Below, one piece after another: positions 26,320 through 34,398 of a stretch of 64,000 nt of DNA (its first letter is position 1; each line of letters starts with the position of its first letter). This stretch comes from VFKI01 sp033762075. Lineage in GTDB: Bacteria; Pseudomonadota; Gammaproteobacteria; DSM-16500. The notes beneath the pieces were generated by a model. The model saw nothing but the letters and a program-made list of their open reading frames with translations, made no database searches and was not told the DNA's origin. The DNA lies in contig JANRLY010000034.1 in NCBI GenBank assembly GCA_033762075.1, positions 1 to 64,000 on the forward strand, given 5' to 3'. The translations under genes were made by a program, and so were the position numbers.

Positions 26320-27335
26320 AAATCACTCCGCAACAATTAGAGCGTCATCTGGCTAGCAATCTAGGTCGTTGCTATTTGGTTGCGGGTGATGAAATTTTAC
26401 TGGCACAAGAATCAGTTGATCAATTACGTACTGCCGCTAAATTAAAAGGTTTTACTGAACGCAAACGTCTTTCAACAGATACAACCGACTGGCACCAGCA
26501 ACTACAGACAGAAACAACAACATTATCTCTTTTCTCTGAGAAACGCCTCATTGAAATCGATTGCCGTAACACAAAATTTAATGCCGGATTGACAAAGCAA
26601 TTACAAAGTGTCGTTGAAAATATCCCCGCGGAGACAATTTTCATTTTTCAAATGAATAAAATCGACTCTAAATCAGAACAAGCTGCTTGGTATAAAGCAT
26701 TCGATAAAGCAGGCATCATTCTTACCATTTGGCCAATTTCACGCGAACAGTTACCACAATGGATTGAACAACGCGCGCGAAAATTAAATCTTTCTTTCTC
26801 CCGTAAAAATGCTGCTTGGTTAGCACAACAAGTTGAAGGAAACTTGTTAGCAGCAGCTAATGAATTAGAAAAATTAACTTTGTGGCAAACAGATCAGGCA
26901 GATGAAAATGCACTTGAAAACATGATCACCGAACAATCGCGTTTTGATATTTTTCAATTAACTGAAGCAGCGATGACTGGAGATGCATCACGTGCGTTAC
27001 GTATTTTTCACACTTTATTAAATACCAATACTGAGAATGTTTTAATTCTCTGGGCAATCACGCGCGAGTTACGCATTTTAACGCGCATCATTACAGAACA
27101 CACAAACGGTAAATCGTTGGCAGGATTGTTTCAATCTTTTTATGTCAGAGAAAAAAGCAAACCAGGCTACCAAGCTTTTATCAAACACCACAACCCAAAA
27201 AGCTGTGAACAATTGCTTTTATTATCTGCAAAAGTAGATCGTACAATTAAAGGTGCCGAACGCGGAAATACTGAAGACCTGCTTGAAGGTTTAATACTCG
27301 CAATGGCGGGAAATGATATAATGGTAGCCTGTTAA
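26316..27335 (+). CDS. holA: DNA polymerase III subunit delta
   Basis: A 339-residue clamp-loader subunit that opens the beta sliding clamp. Family features are the N-terminal MKITPQQLERHLA, CYLVAGDEILLAQESVDQLR, the TLSLFSEKRLIEI segment and the conserved middle region NELEKLTLW. Its start overlaps the lptE stop by four bases, so it is translationally coupled. nadD follows after 18 bp. Confidence 0.93.
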   Translation: MKITPQQLERHLASNLGRCYLVAGDEILLAQESVDQLRTAAKLKGFTERKRLSTDTTDWHQQLQTETTTLSLFSEKRLIEIDCRNTKFNAGLTKQLQSVVENIPAETIFIFQMNKIDSKSEQAAWYKAFDKAGIILTIWPISREQLPQWIEQRARKLNLSFSRKNAAWLAQQVEGNLLAAANELEKLTLWQTDQADENALENMITEQSRFDIFQLTEAAMTGDASRALRIFHTLLNTNTENVLILWAITRELRILTRIITEHTNGKSLAGLFQSFYVREKSKPGYQAFIKHHNPKSCEQLLLLSAKVDRTIKGAERGNTEDLLEGLILAMAGNDIMVAC

Positions 27336-27353
27336 AGGTTTACTGGACTCACC

Positions 27354-28025
27354 ATGCTCAAACAAGCGATCGGCATTTTTGGAGGCACATTCGACCCCAT
27401 CCATTTTGGGCATTTACGCACTGCTCTCGAACTTTACCAATCTCTCGAATTGGCCAACGTGAGATTAGTGCCGTGTTATCAACCAGTACATCGCAAAAAC
27501 CCCGTTGCTTCGCCAGCTCATCGCCTTGCGATGGTCAAAGTTGCCATCGCAGATGAGCCTGCTTTAATCGTCGATGATTGTGAAATTAAACGCGCAGCCC
27601 CATCATTCACAGTTGAAACCCTTGAAATGTTACGACAACAATTTCCTCACACACCTTTTTGTTTGATCATGGGTATTGATGCCTTATTGGGTTTTTCCAG
27701 CTGGCATCGTTGGCAAGATATTTTATCGTTGGCACATTTAGTCGTTGCACATCGCCCCCATTATCAATTACCTAAAACAGGTGCGATAGCAGATCTACTG
27801 AAACAACGCTTACAAACTTCTCCCCTTTCTATCCACGACGCAATAGCAGGCCATGTGATTTTACAGCCAGTGACTGCACTTGAAATTTCTGCAACAGATA
27901 TTCGCCGCCAATTCGCTTCCGGCAGAAACCCTCGCTACCTTTTACCTGACTCAGTTTACGAATATATTCAGAAGGAAGGGGTTTATAGTATTTCTGGTAA
28001 AGGCACTCTAGCAAACTCTCGGTAA
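27354..28025 (+). CDS. nadD: Nicotinate-nucleotide adenylyltransferase
   Basis: A 223-residue enzyme forming nicotinate adenine dinucleotide from NaMN and ATP in NAD synthesis. Signatures are IGIFGGTFDPIHFGHLRTA (nucleotidyltransferase HxGH at ~17-20), the RLVPCYQPVHRK segment, and the C-terminal ISATDIRRQFASGRNPRYLLPD with the ISSTxIR motif. It is the last gene of the leuS cluster. Its 3' end overlaps the convergent MFS gene by 43 bp, which codes the last C-terminal residues of both proteins. Confidence 0.95.
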   Translation: MLKQAIGIFGGTFDPIHFGHLRTALELYQSLELANVRLVPCYQPVHRKNPVASPAHRLAMVKVAIADEPALIVDDCEIKRAAPSFTVETLEMLRQQFPHTPFCLIMGIDALLGFSSWHRWQDILSLAHLVVAHRPHYQLPKTGAIADLLKQRLQTSPLSIHDAIAGHVILQPVTALEISATDIRRQFASGRNPRYLLPDSVYEYIQKEGVYSISGKGTLANSR

Positions 28026-29221
28026 TAAATACAAAACGCCAAACACAACAACCCAATCAATGCGCAGAAATACCAAAGCATCGCTGGACTACCGTATTGA
28101 TACATAAAGCCGCCAATCACAGGACCCACAACACGGCTCATTGAATACACCGCTTGATAAATGCCAATTGCTTGACCGCGTCTTTTTTCAGGTGCATTTT
28201 CATAGCACAATAATTGTGCGACGGCAAAAAATAACATTTCGCCGGCAGAGTAAATTGACATAGAAATGATCGCAACAGAAAAGAGCTCGAAAGAATAATT
28301 TAAAACAATATAACTACATCCCATGAATGTGAGGCCAACACCGATGATCAGTAATTTATTGACATCCTTAATACCCGCAACCAAAGGTGCTTGAAAAAAT
28401 ACAATCGCAAATGTATTAACGACAGATAAAATTCCAATGGCGAGTAATCCCATTTGCGGGAAACAATATTCGACAAAAACATTATACGTTGTCGCCATTT
28501 GTGAAATATAAAATCCTGCTACGCACAAACATGCCAAAACAAATAAAAAGATTTTTAAATTCGCTGACGAATGTGTCGAAGGCTTTTGCGCAGCCGCATG
28601 AAAATGTTGCTGGATAGAGACAGGCAAATGTTTTGGTCGAAATAATAACAAAATACCTGTGAAAAATAATATCGCAGTCGAACATTGAAACAAAATCGGC
28701 AAAGTGCGCATGGTAAAAAATCCTAGAAAAATACTAGAAATCCCAGAGGCTAAATTTTGCACGGCATAACAAATATTCACTGTCTTTAATCGCAAGGCAC
28801 TGTCAGCGCCACATAACTTCATCAGCCAAATACGATTGGATGTAATGACACCATAACTACACACACCCATCACGAATAGATTAATGATGAGCGCAGTAAA
28901 ATTGTGTAAATAAACAAGAAATCCATAAGCAACAGCATGAATAAAAATACTGACGACGGTAATATAGCGTGGCGACATATGATCAGATAAACGTCCCGTG
29001 ATTAAACCGCCAAGCGTAGTACCGACACTAAAACTTGCGATTAAATAGCCTGCCATGTGCACCGAAAAATGTAATGCACTAACAAAATACACAGATAAAA
29101 CGAATGTTAAACCGCCCGCTAAAGATTCAAGAAATGTTAATAAAATCGCTTCCCATGCTTCTTTGGATAAGCCTTGGTAATGCTTAAAATATTTTTTTAT
29201 CGTAGAGGAAAGAAAGGACAT
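27983..29221 (-). CDS. Major facilitator superfamily transporter
   Basis: A 412-residue protein with about twelve membrane helices. The loop 2-3 signature GGLITGRLSDHMSPRYI (~73-88) and the second-half APEKRRGQAIGIYQAVYSMSRVVGPVIGGF are typical of drug-efflux-like MFS members. The substrate is not known. It is the 3'-most minus-strand gene of the 28-31 kb block. It is separated from the methyltransferase gene by 140 bp with a GC-rich stretch around 29275-29345 that holds no gene I can support. It overlaps nadD tail to tail. Confidence 0.8.
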   Translation of the reverse strand: MSFLSSTIKKYFKHYQGLSKEAWEAILLTFLESLAGGLTFVLSVYFVSALHFSVHMAGYLIASFSVGTTLGGLITGRLSDHMSPRYITVVSIFIHAVAYGFLVYLHNFTALIINLFVMGVCSYGVITSNRIWLMKLCGADSALRLKTVNICYAVQNLASGISSIFLGFFTMRTLPILFQCSTAILFFTGILLLFRPKHLPVSIQQHFHAAAQKPSTHSSANLKIFLFVLACLCVAGFYISQMATTYNVFVEYCFPQMGLLAIGILSVVNTFAIVFFQAPLVAGIKDVNKLLIIGVGLTFMGCSYIVLNYSFELFSVAIISMSIYSAGEMLFFAVAQLLCYENAPEKRRGQAIGIYQAVYSMSRVVGPVIGGFMYQYGSPAMLWYFCALIGLLCLAFCIYYREFARVPLPEIL

Positions 29222-29361
29222 TTTTTATCCGTTTTTATCAATATTTTTATATCAATAGCCGAGGGGGCGACGTTGAGAACCAGGATTCCCGCCGCGCGCA
29301 GCTTACAGTGAACACGGTGAGATGGTGAAAGCGTCGGATCCCCGCAGGCTATACACGTGCC

Positions 29362-30174
29362 TCATGCAATCAAATCTGCCAACGGCATATTGAGCGCCTC
29401 TAAAACATCAGGATCATACACTGCTCGCCGCGCGGGTGGAATATACAAAGTTGCCACACGAGAAAATGCCGCTTCAGGTAAATCACGTAATCGTAAACGT
29501 TGAATTGTTGCAGAAAAAGAAGGATATTGTGCAGCTTCATATAAAATGACTTCGTGATCGAGCGAGTAGGATTTTGATAAATAATTTACCAAGCAACGCG
29601 CACCATTGCGATTATCGTGATTAGATGGATTGTCGAGCACACCAATTAAACTCACTTGCCATAAAATGAGATGACTACTGTCATCAAAACGTCGGCGATG
29701 TAAAATAAAATCCGTTGCCTCAAAGGATTGGCACCCCACCGTGCCCGGATCAATCAATAGATCCGCAAATAAACAATCTTCCGCAGAAATCCCAGGTAAA
29801 ATTTTTGCATCAATCCCTTCTTCAAGCGCACGTCTCACTGCCTCACGGCCCGGTTGTGCAAAAACAGTGGGGTGACCATACAACATTACACACACATGTT
29901 GTTGCTTGCGAACTGTCGCGAGAATATGTTCAGTGATTGCACGATAGCAATCGCGTCGCAAACGAAAGCGCGCATAAAAATGATCCAGCGCTTCCGCTTG
30001 CTGACTATTTTGCTCAATCCACACCTTCATTGCAGGATCATTCATCAAATGCAACACAATATCCGCTTGTCGAACATAAGCTTGCGTCTCTTGTGTCAAA
30101 TGAGAAACAAATTTGATGCCAGAGCCTGCGACGACAAGGGAAACAGAGGTGCGCACATGATGTCCTATTTTCAT
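29362..30174 (-). CDS. Tetrapyrrole-methylase-fold SAM methyltransferase, split-borosin (SonM-like) peptide alpha-N-methyltransferase
   Basis: A 270-residue protein of the TP_methylase family. The SAM-site pattern is VMLYGHPTVFAQPGREAVRRA (~94-114) and ILPGISAEDCLFADLLIDPG (~127-146), followed by QSFEATDFIL, and later LDHEVILYEAAQ and IPPARR. From memory, these segments and the overall length agree better with the bacterial borosin methyltransferase SonM of Shewanella than with cobalamin or sirohaem methylases. SonM methylates backbone nitrogens in the C-terminus of a separate small precursor. Immediately upstream, and overlapping by four bases (ATGA), is a 72-residue precursor-like gene, the expected partner. 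GGAG within the end of that gene serves as ribosome-binding site. No porphyrin or cobalamin genes are nearby. Confidence 0.8.
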   Translation of the reverse strand: MKIGHHVRTSVSLVVAGSGIKFVSHLTQETQAYVRQADIVLHLMNDPAMKVWIEQNSQQAEALDHFYARFRLRRDCYRAITEHILATVRKQQHVCVMLYGHPTVFAQPGREAVRRALEEGIDAKILPGISAEDCLFADLLIDPGTVGCQSFEATDFILHRRRFDDSSHLILWQVSLIGVLDNPSNHDNRNGARCLVNYLSKSYSLDHEVILYEAAQYPSFSATIQRLRLRDLPEAAFSRVATLYIPPARRAVYDPDVLEALNMPLADLIA

Positions 30175-30389
30175 ATCTCCAGCTGAACAACTTCATTTTC
30201 TGTTAAATTTGTCATTTTTTGATTGCTGATAGATTCATCCAACAAGCTCAAAAAATATTCTTTCATCTCTGTATTGCTACGACTCTCTAAAGCTTTTCGG
30301 AAGCTCAAATTCAAGTCCAGCATATGCAGTCCTTTCACTTGGTAATGTGCGTTTATTGCCAATTGTTCAAGTAGCTTGATAGCATCCAT
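30171..30389 (-). CDS. Candidate split-borosin precursor peptide (SonA-like)
   Basis: A 72-residue peptide whose stop overlaps the methyltransferase start (ATGA), so the two are made together. The N-terminal ~55 residues are predicted helical (MDAIKLLEQLAINAHYQ, then KALESRSNTEMKEYFLSLLD), fitting a borosin-binding recognition domain. The last ~15 residues (MTNLTENEVVQLEI) are less helical and end in Val, Leu and Ile residues, and would be the methylated core. SonA of Shewanella has the same size and plan (about 70 residues, helical leader, short hydrophobic C-terminal core). The ribosome-binding site is weak (GGGG about 9 bases upstream). Pairing is strong evidence; the sequence itself is not conserved enough to be certain by eye. 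Confidence 0.65.
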   Translation of the reverse strand: MDAIKLLEQLAINAHYQVKGLHMLDLNLSFRKALESRSNTEMKEYFLSLLDESISNQKMTNLTENEVVQLEI

Positions 30390-30493
30390 AGCGGCCCCGA
30401 TTTTATTTACAGAAGCCTTGGATAATACTGCAAACTCAGAGACAAAGACATACTACAAACACGTAGTGAACTTAAAGTGTTATGTCAAATGGT

Positions 30494-30949
30494 CTATTCT
30501 AATTCTGTTAATTTAGCAGTAATTTTTTTACGCAATTCAGCATACAGATCAGGTCGCGCATCACGATGTAAATCTAAGAGACGCTGAAGCAATTCAATAG
30601 ACGGTTGAGAATTACGACCCAAGACGATATCTTCGATCACTTCTCGATCACTCTGGGTATATCGCGCAATACCCTCCAAATCATACGTATCACTCGCTAC
30701 CGTATCTTCAATAATTAACCGTAAAAAACTCCTGTCGATCATAGCTGCCTCCTCCTCAAGCGTTAATTTCAAAAGATGAAACCATGAAGCATGGTGACTC
30801 CGAAACAAATCTTTCAATGCATCACACAGTAAGCCGTATAAGACTCCTTCCAACAATAAGAGATCCTTTTGGGAAAGACCATTAGAACAAATATTTAACA
30901 AAATACGAAATGGTACTCGCGCCGGCATAGCTATATTCCTTTCATCCAT
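30494..30949 (-). CDS. Hypothetical protein with possible C-terminal helix-turn-helix
   Basis: A 151-residue soluble helical protein. Residues ~93-137 (LEGIARYTQSDREVIEDIVL, then PSIELLQRLLDLHRDARPDLY) resemble an XRE/Cro-type helix-turn-helix or a CII-like domain; the N-terminal ~90 residues are unrecognised. The start is ATG at 30949 with AGGAA five to six bases upstream; an ATG seven codons later (30928) also has AAAGGA. It precedes the precursor and methyltransferase genes by 104 bp on the same strand. It could be a regulator of that unit, but the gap also allows a separate promoter. Confidence 0.6.
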   Translation of the reverse strand: MDERNIAMPARVPFRILLNICSNGLSQKDLLLLEGVLYGLLCDALKDLFRSHHASWFHLLKLTLEEEAAMIDRSFLRLIIEDTVASDTYDLEGIARYTQSDREVIEDIVLGRNSQPSIELLQRLLDLHRDARPDLYAELRKKITAKLTELE

Positions 30950-31178
30950 ATTCCTGATCCAAATTAGCTCAACCTAAATCATTTGCGGAATAGTATCTCG
31001 CCATAAACAACAATAATTTTAAAGCACTTTTTTATTAGTATTTTTTATATGCATTTTTTTATGCTAGAAATTATGTATCGAATTTAATGCCATAATTTTA
31101 TATAAAAAAAATATTGCATAAAAAATTAAAACATGCGAATGTTTTTCGCCTGCTATACAAAACAAAGGAAAATCACGA

Positions 31179-32534
31179 ATGACAGAACAGGATGAAAAAC
31201 AAGGCTTAGTCAAAACTTACTGGACTGATGCCCGCAAACAAGTCGCCACTATTGAACCAGAACTTGCGGCCATTATTGATAAACTATCACCTGATCATAA
31301 CTTCCCACTGTACTTGGCCTACTATCCTTACGGTGCAATCACAGGAGATACACAAAGTGCATTCTTTCCTACAACTCAAGGTGAGTACTATCGTTTAACA
31401 GACCTTTCTGCCCCGAAAGAGATTCAAAAAAATCTAGCATACAGCGTTAATAATGCACCACTTACATTGATTTTAGAAAAACAAATCGAATGTTTTGTTG
31501 ATCTAAAAAGCAGCAACATTACAATGCCGATACGAATTCGAACCCCTGGGTACATGTATCCTTACTCTAGAATTTTACCTAAAAGAAACAAACGTATTTA
31601 TGCCCCTAATGGGGTGCTATCTGCTGTTGCTGGAACTCGCTCAGTTTTTTTACTCCCGAGCATAGGATGCGCCACAAATCATTCTAGTTTACAGCGTGAT
31701 TTTAATGTTCAAAATTCAGCGCCTAAGTCACTTTACCAACATTGGAATATTTTCTGTGAAATCATTAATAATAAGACCGTTCAATCAAACTGGAACTGCT
31801 GTTTATTATTTTTTTCAGAAAATTGGATTAAGAAATTGCACGAAGATAAATCTTGGGCAGAATTAAAAAAACATCTACATGAGAAGGCTTGGCACCAATT
31901 TGAATATGACATCAATCGAGTTTCATACGATATGATTTTCTCCTTCATCCAACAAGAACGTAATCTCAAACCCAACCCCTATCTCGCTGACACAGCCAAG
32001 CATTTATTTGCAACTGCGCTCGGAGCTGTCCCTGGATTTACCCCCGCCATGAACGAAGAAGCCCTTCCTTTGGCTGCATTACAAGAAGCCTTCGTGCATT
32101 CTTACGGCATGCATAAATATTATCCGACCATTATGCAACCACAACATTTTAATTTTGAAAATGATAAAACGCCGATTTATTATTCGTTGCATCATCCTTC
32201 CGTACATGTATTTGCGCCCAAATCCAGAAAAATTTCTAGTACACTCGTTGAATTGCGCGAACTTGAACACATCATGCGCGTCTTTGCCCGTGAATTAGGG
32301 CGTGAAGACAGTATGTGTTCTGATACCATTTTGAGTAAAATTGCTCGCGAAACACGCTTCAATTATTTCCACAGCAAGCCAGACAAACACAAAGTGGTGA
32401 AGGATTCACAAGAAATTGCTAAACAAGATAAACGCTTCAGATATTGCAGTGCACGCAAAAAACCTGGTAAAAATATGGTTTTTGCTTCTGATGCACCATT
32501 TGTTCGTGGTTGCGTGAGTATTTCATCAAAATAA
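31179..32534 (+). CDS. Hypothetical 451-residue protein, candidate effector
   Basis: A soluble protein with no signal peptide, no membrane helix and no family I recognise. It has several aromatic-rich segments (YLAYYPYGAI at ~44-53, FVHSYGMHKYYPTIMQPQHF at ~307-326) and a lysine-rich C-terminal part (~405-440). AT content is high upstream (30950-31178), with no other gene there. AAAGGAAAA precedes the ATG by about ten bases. It is followed after 22 bp by the LRR protein, so the two form a likely operon. The context suggests a host-interaction role, but this is only inference. Confidence 0.7.
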   Translation: MTEQDEKQGLVKTYWTDARKQVATIEPELAAIIDKLSPDHNFPLYLAYYPYGAITGDTQSAFFPTTQGEYYRLTDLSAPKEIQKNLAYSVNNAPLTLILEKQIECFVDLKSSNITMPIRIRTPGYMYPYSRILPKRNKRIYAPNGVLSAVAGTRSVFLLPSIGCATNHSSLQRDFNVQNSAPKSLYQHWNIFCEIINNKTVQSNWNCCLLFFSENWIKKLHEDKSWAELKKHLHEKAWHQFEYDINRVSYDMIFSFIQQERNLKPNPYLADTAKHLFATALGAVPGFTPAMNEEALPLAALQEAFVHSYGMHKYYPTIMQPQHFNFENDKTPIYYSLHHPSVHVFAPKSRKISSTLVELRELEHIMRVFARELGREDSMCSDTILSKIARETRFNYFHSKPDKHKVVKDSQEIAKQDKRFRYCSARKKPGKNMVFASDAPFVRGCVSISSK

Positions 32535-32556
32535 ATAGAAAACGAGAGAATAAACC

Positions 32557-34338
32557 ATGTTAGATGAAAATGAATTGACAAGATTACTCAAAAGTATTAG
32601 CGAGAACTTTAATCCATCAAGTGGCAGAATTTATTTACGAAAAACACTCACCGACATTGACCCAGAACAAATGAAACGCCTTCTAGAACATTGTCAATCA
32701 TTAAAAGCCACTATATTTGATTTTTCAAATAATGATTTCACTCCGGAAATAATCGCTTATTTATTTGAATTCATGCGCTATTATCCTCACGCTGAAATAA
32801 CTCCAGTCGACATTCGTTTAACCAGCAATCAACTCAATACACCCATCGTATATAATGCCATCACTCACTTTTTTGCGAGCAATTATGGGAAATGGAGAAT
32901 TTCACTGGACAAATTGCACATCAAACATTTACCAAAATCATTGCTTGATAGCATCATTCAAAATACAAGCGTGATTGAATTGTGCTTAAAAAATGTGGAT
33001 ATAACGCATGATCAGAATTTGCCGCAGCCAAAACATACTTTAGATTTGTTATTTCATAACAAGCATATTGAAGTACTTAATTTGAATCATATCGGGTATT
33101 TAAATAATGATGACTTCGAAGATATCGCAAATGGCCTCGAAAATAACCAAACAATTACACAATTTAATATCAATATTGTTCCGAGAAAATTTGCTCTTGA
33201 AATAAGACTCAAAGCCACTCAAGCTTTCATGCGCGCTGTAACACATAATACGGGCGCACTAAAACATATCGCATTAAAAGCTGATGCCGCTTTATTTCCA
33301 CCTCCCAAAAACGGAGGCGCAAAGGTCCCTCTCACAGCAGATGATACATCTGATCTCATCAATCCCCGCATTCAATCACTCACACTGGACAACTTTCACA
33401 TCAAACCCAATTTCATTGAAAAAATTCTCACAGTCAATTTTCCAAACCTCAAGTCTCTTGAACTACGCCACTGCACTTTATCCGATGAGACATTATGCAA
33501 GCTTGCAACACTTTTAAATTCACTCGAGTTAGAAAAAATCTACTTAGAAACCGTCGATCTACTCGAAAAAGGACAAGCTGCTTTACTGAATGCTCTCGCC
33601 GATAATCAAACCGTATCAGAATGCTACTTAAGTGATGCCTTATCTTTTGCTATTATTAATCTGAATAAAGCAGCAAGAGCAGTCAAACATCCCGAAGTTA
33701 TCGCGGCATTGAAGAATGTTTTTCAACGTAACACCTGTTTAGAGATTTTGGATTTAAGAGGATGCAATGTATTTGATGAGGAAACACATGCAGACTTGAT
33801 TGCCGTTTTAGAAAAATATAATCGTACCTTAGCAACCATCCTGAATCATGAACCAAGAACACTCGAAAAATGCCATCAACTTGACATCAATAAAGCTATT
33901 AATAATGAAAAAAGAAGACTAACCTCATTGTATGCGATCCAAAATGAAATAAAAAATAATAAATTAAAAGAAGGAAAACATCATAAATTATATGAATATA
34001 TTCTCACCCAATATATTCTCGAGCTTTCGAAAAACGATCCAAAAAACAACCCGCCACCGCCAACGAATATTAAATTAGAAATGTATACGCAACGTTTTTT
34101 TAATTCGCTCGACGACTTAAGAAAGACAAAAGATCTATCTCGCTATATTCAAGAAAATGGCATGCATGATGAGAAATCAATCGCCGCAGCAAAAGCAATT
34201 ATTGCCGATAAAAGTTGTAGCATATCGTTAAAAAATATTTGCTATGGATTACTCTCAGAAAATTTACGCGCTGAAGCTGAAGAAAAATCCGCATATCTGG
34301 CAAGTCTAACACCTTCAAAAAGACAACGTGAGGTTTAG
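32557..34338 (+). CDS. Leucine-rich-repeat protein, candidate effector
   Basis: A 593-residue soluble protein with leucine-rich repeats of the ribonuclease-inhibitor type spread through residues ~25-430. Clear repeats include SLELRHCTLSDETLCKLATL, the LEKIYLETVDL unit, LEILDLRGCNVFDEETHADL and the VLNLNHIGYLNNDDFEDIAN unit. The C-terminal ~150 residues are helical and charged. Such intracellular LRR proteins are typical of Legionella and Coxiella type IV effectors, since bacteria rarely use them internally; no secretion signal can be proved. It is 22 bp downstream of the 451-residue gene. Its 3' end meets a short palindrome (34346-34377) and the convergent ffh gene. Confidence 0.75.
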   Translation: MLDENELTRLLKSISENFNPSSGRIYLRKTLTDIDPEQMKRLLEHCQSLKATIFDFSNNDFTPEIIAYLFEFMRYYPHAEITPVDIRLTSNQLNTPIVYNAITHFFASNYGKWRISLDKLHIKHLPKSLLDSIIQNTSVIELCLKNVDITHDQNLPQPKHTLDLLFHNKHIEVLNLNHIGYLNNDDFEDIANGLENNQTITQFNINIVPRKFALEIRLKATQAFMRAVTHNTGALKHIALKADAALFPPPKNGGAKVPLTADDTSDLINPRIQSLTLDNFHIKPNFIEKILTVNFPNLKSLELRHCTLSDETLCKLATLLNSLELEKIYLETVDLLEKGQAALLNALADNQTVSECYLSDALSFAIINLNKAARAVKHPEVIAALKNVFQRNTCLEILDLRGCNVFDEETHADLIAVLEKYNRTLATILNHEPRTLEKCHQLDINKAINNEKRRLTSLYAIQNEIKNNKLKEGKHHKLYEYILTQYILELSKNDPKNNPPPPTNIKLEMYTQRFFNSLDDLRKTKDLSRYIQENGMHDEKSIAAAKAIIADKSCSISLKNICYGLLSENLRAEAEEKSAYLASLTPSKRQREV

Positions 34339-34345
34339 TAAGACA

Positions 34346-34377
34346 GTCATCGCGAAACTATGCTGCCTCGCGATGAC
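34346..34377. repeat. Short palindrome, end piece of the cgtcat-cgcgag repeat family
   Basis: GTCATCGCGA (34346-34355) and its perfect complement TCGCGATGAC (34368-34377) with a 12-base loop. The arms equal the terminal sequences of the longer repeats at 11939, 19174 and 44983, as if the interior had been deleted. It sits between the convergent LRR gene and ffh and can form a hairpin in either transcript. Confidence 0.65.
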
Positions 34378-34398
34378 GACCCCACCAAACAAACCTGC

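Noticed and set aside
29222..29361. GC-rich gap after the 27983-29221 MFS gene, inspected for a terminator or repeat
   Set aside because: Only short and imperfect complementarity; the attcccgcc wording matches 63671 but is too short to call a repeat copy.
32079..32270. Short minus-strand frame inside the 451-residue gene
   Set aside because: No supporting signal; lies within a long plus-strand gene.
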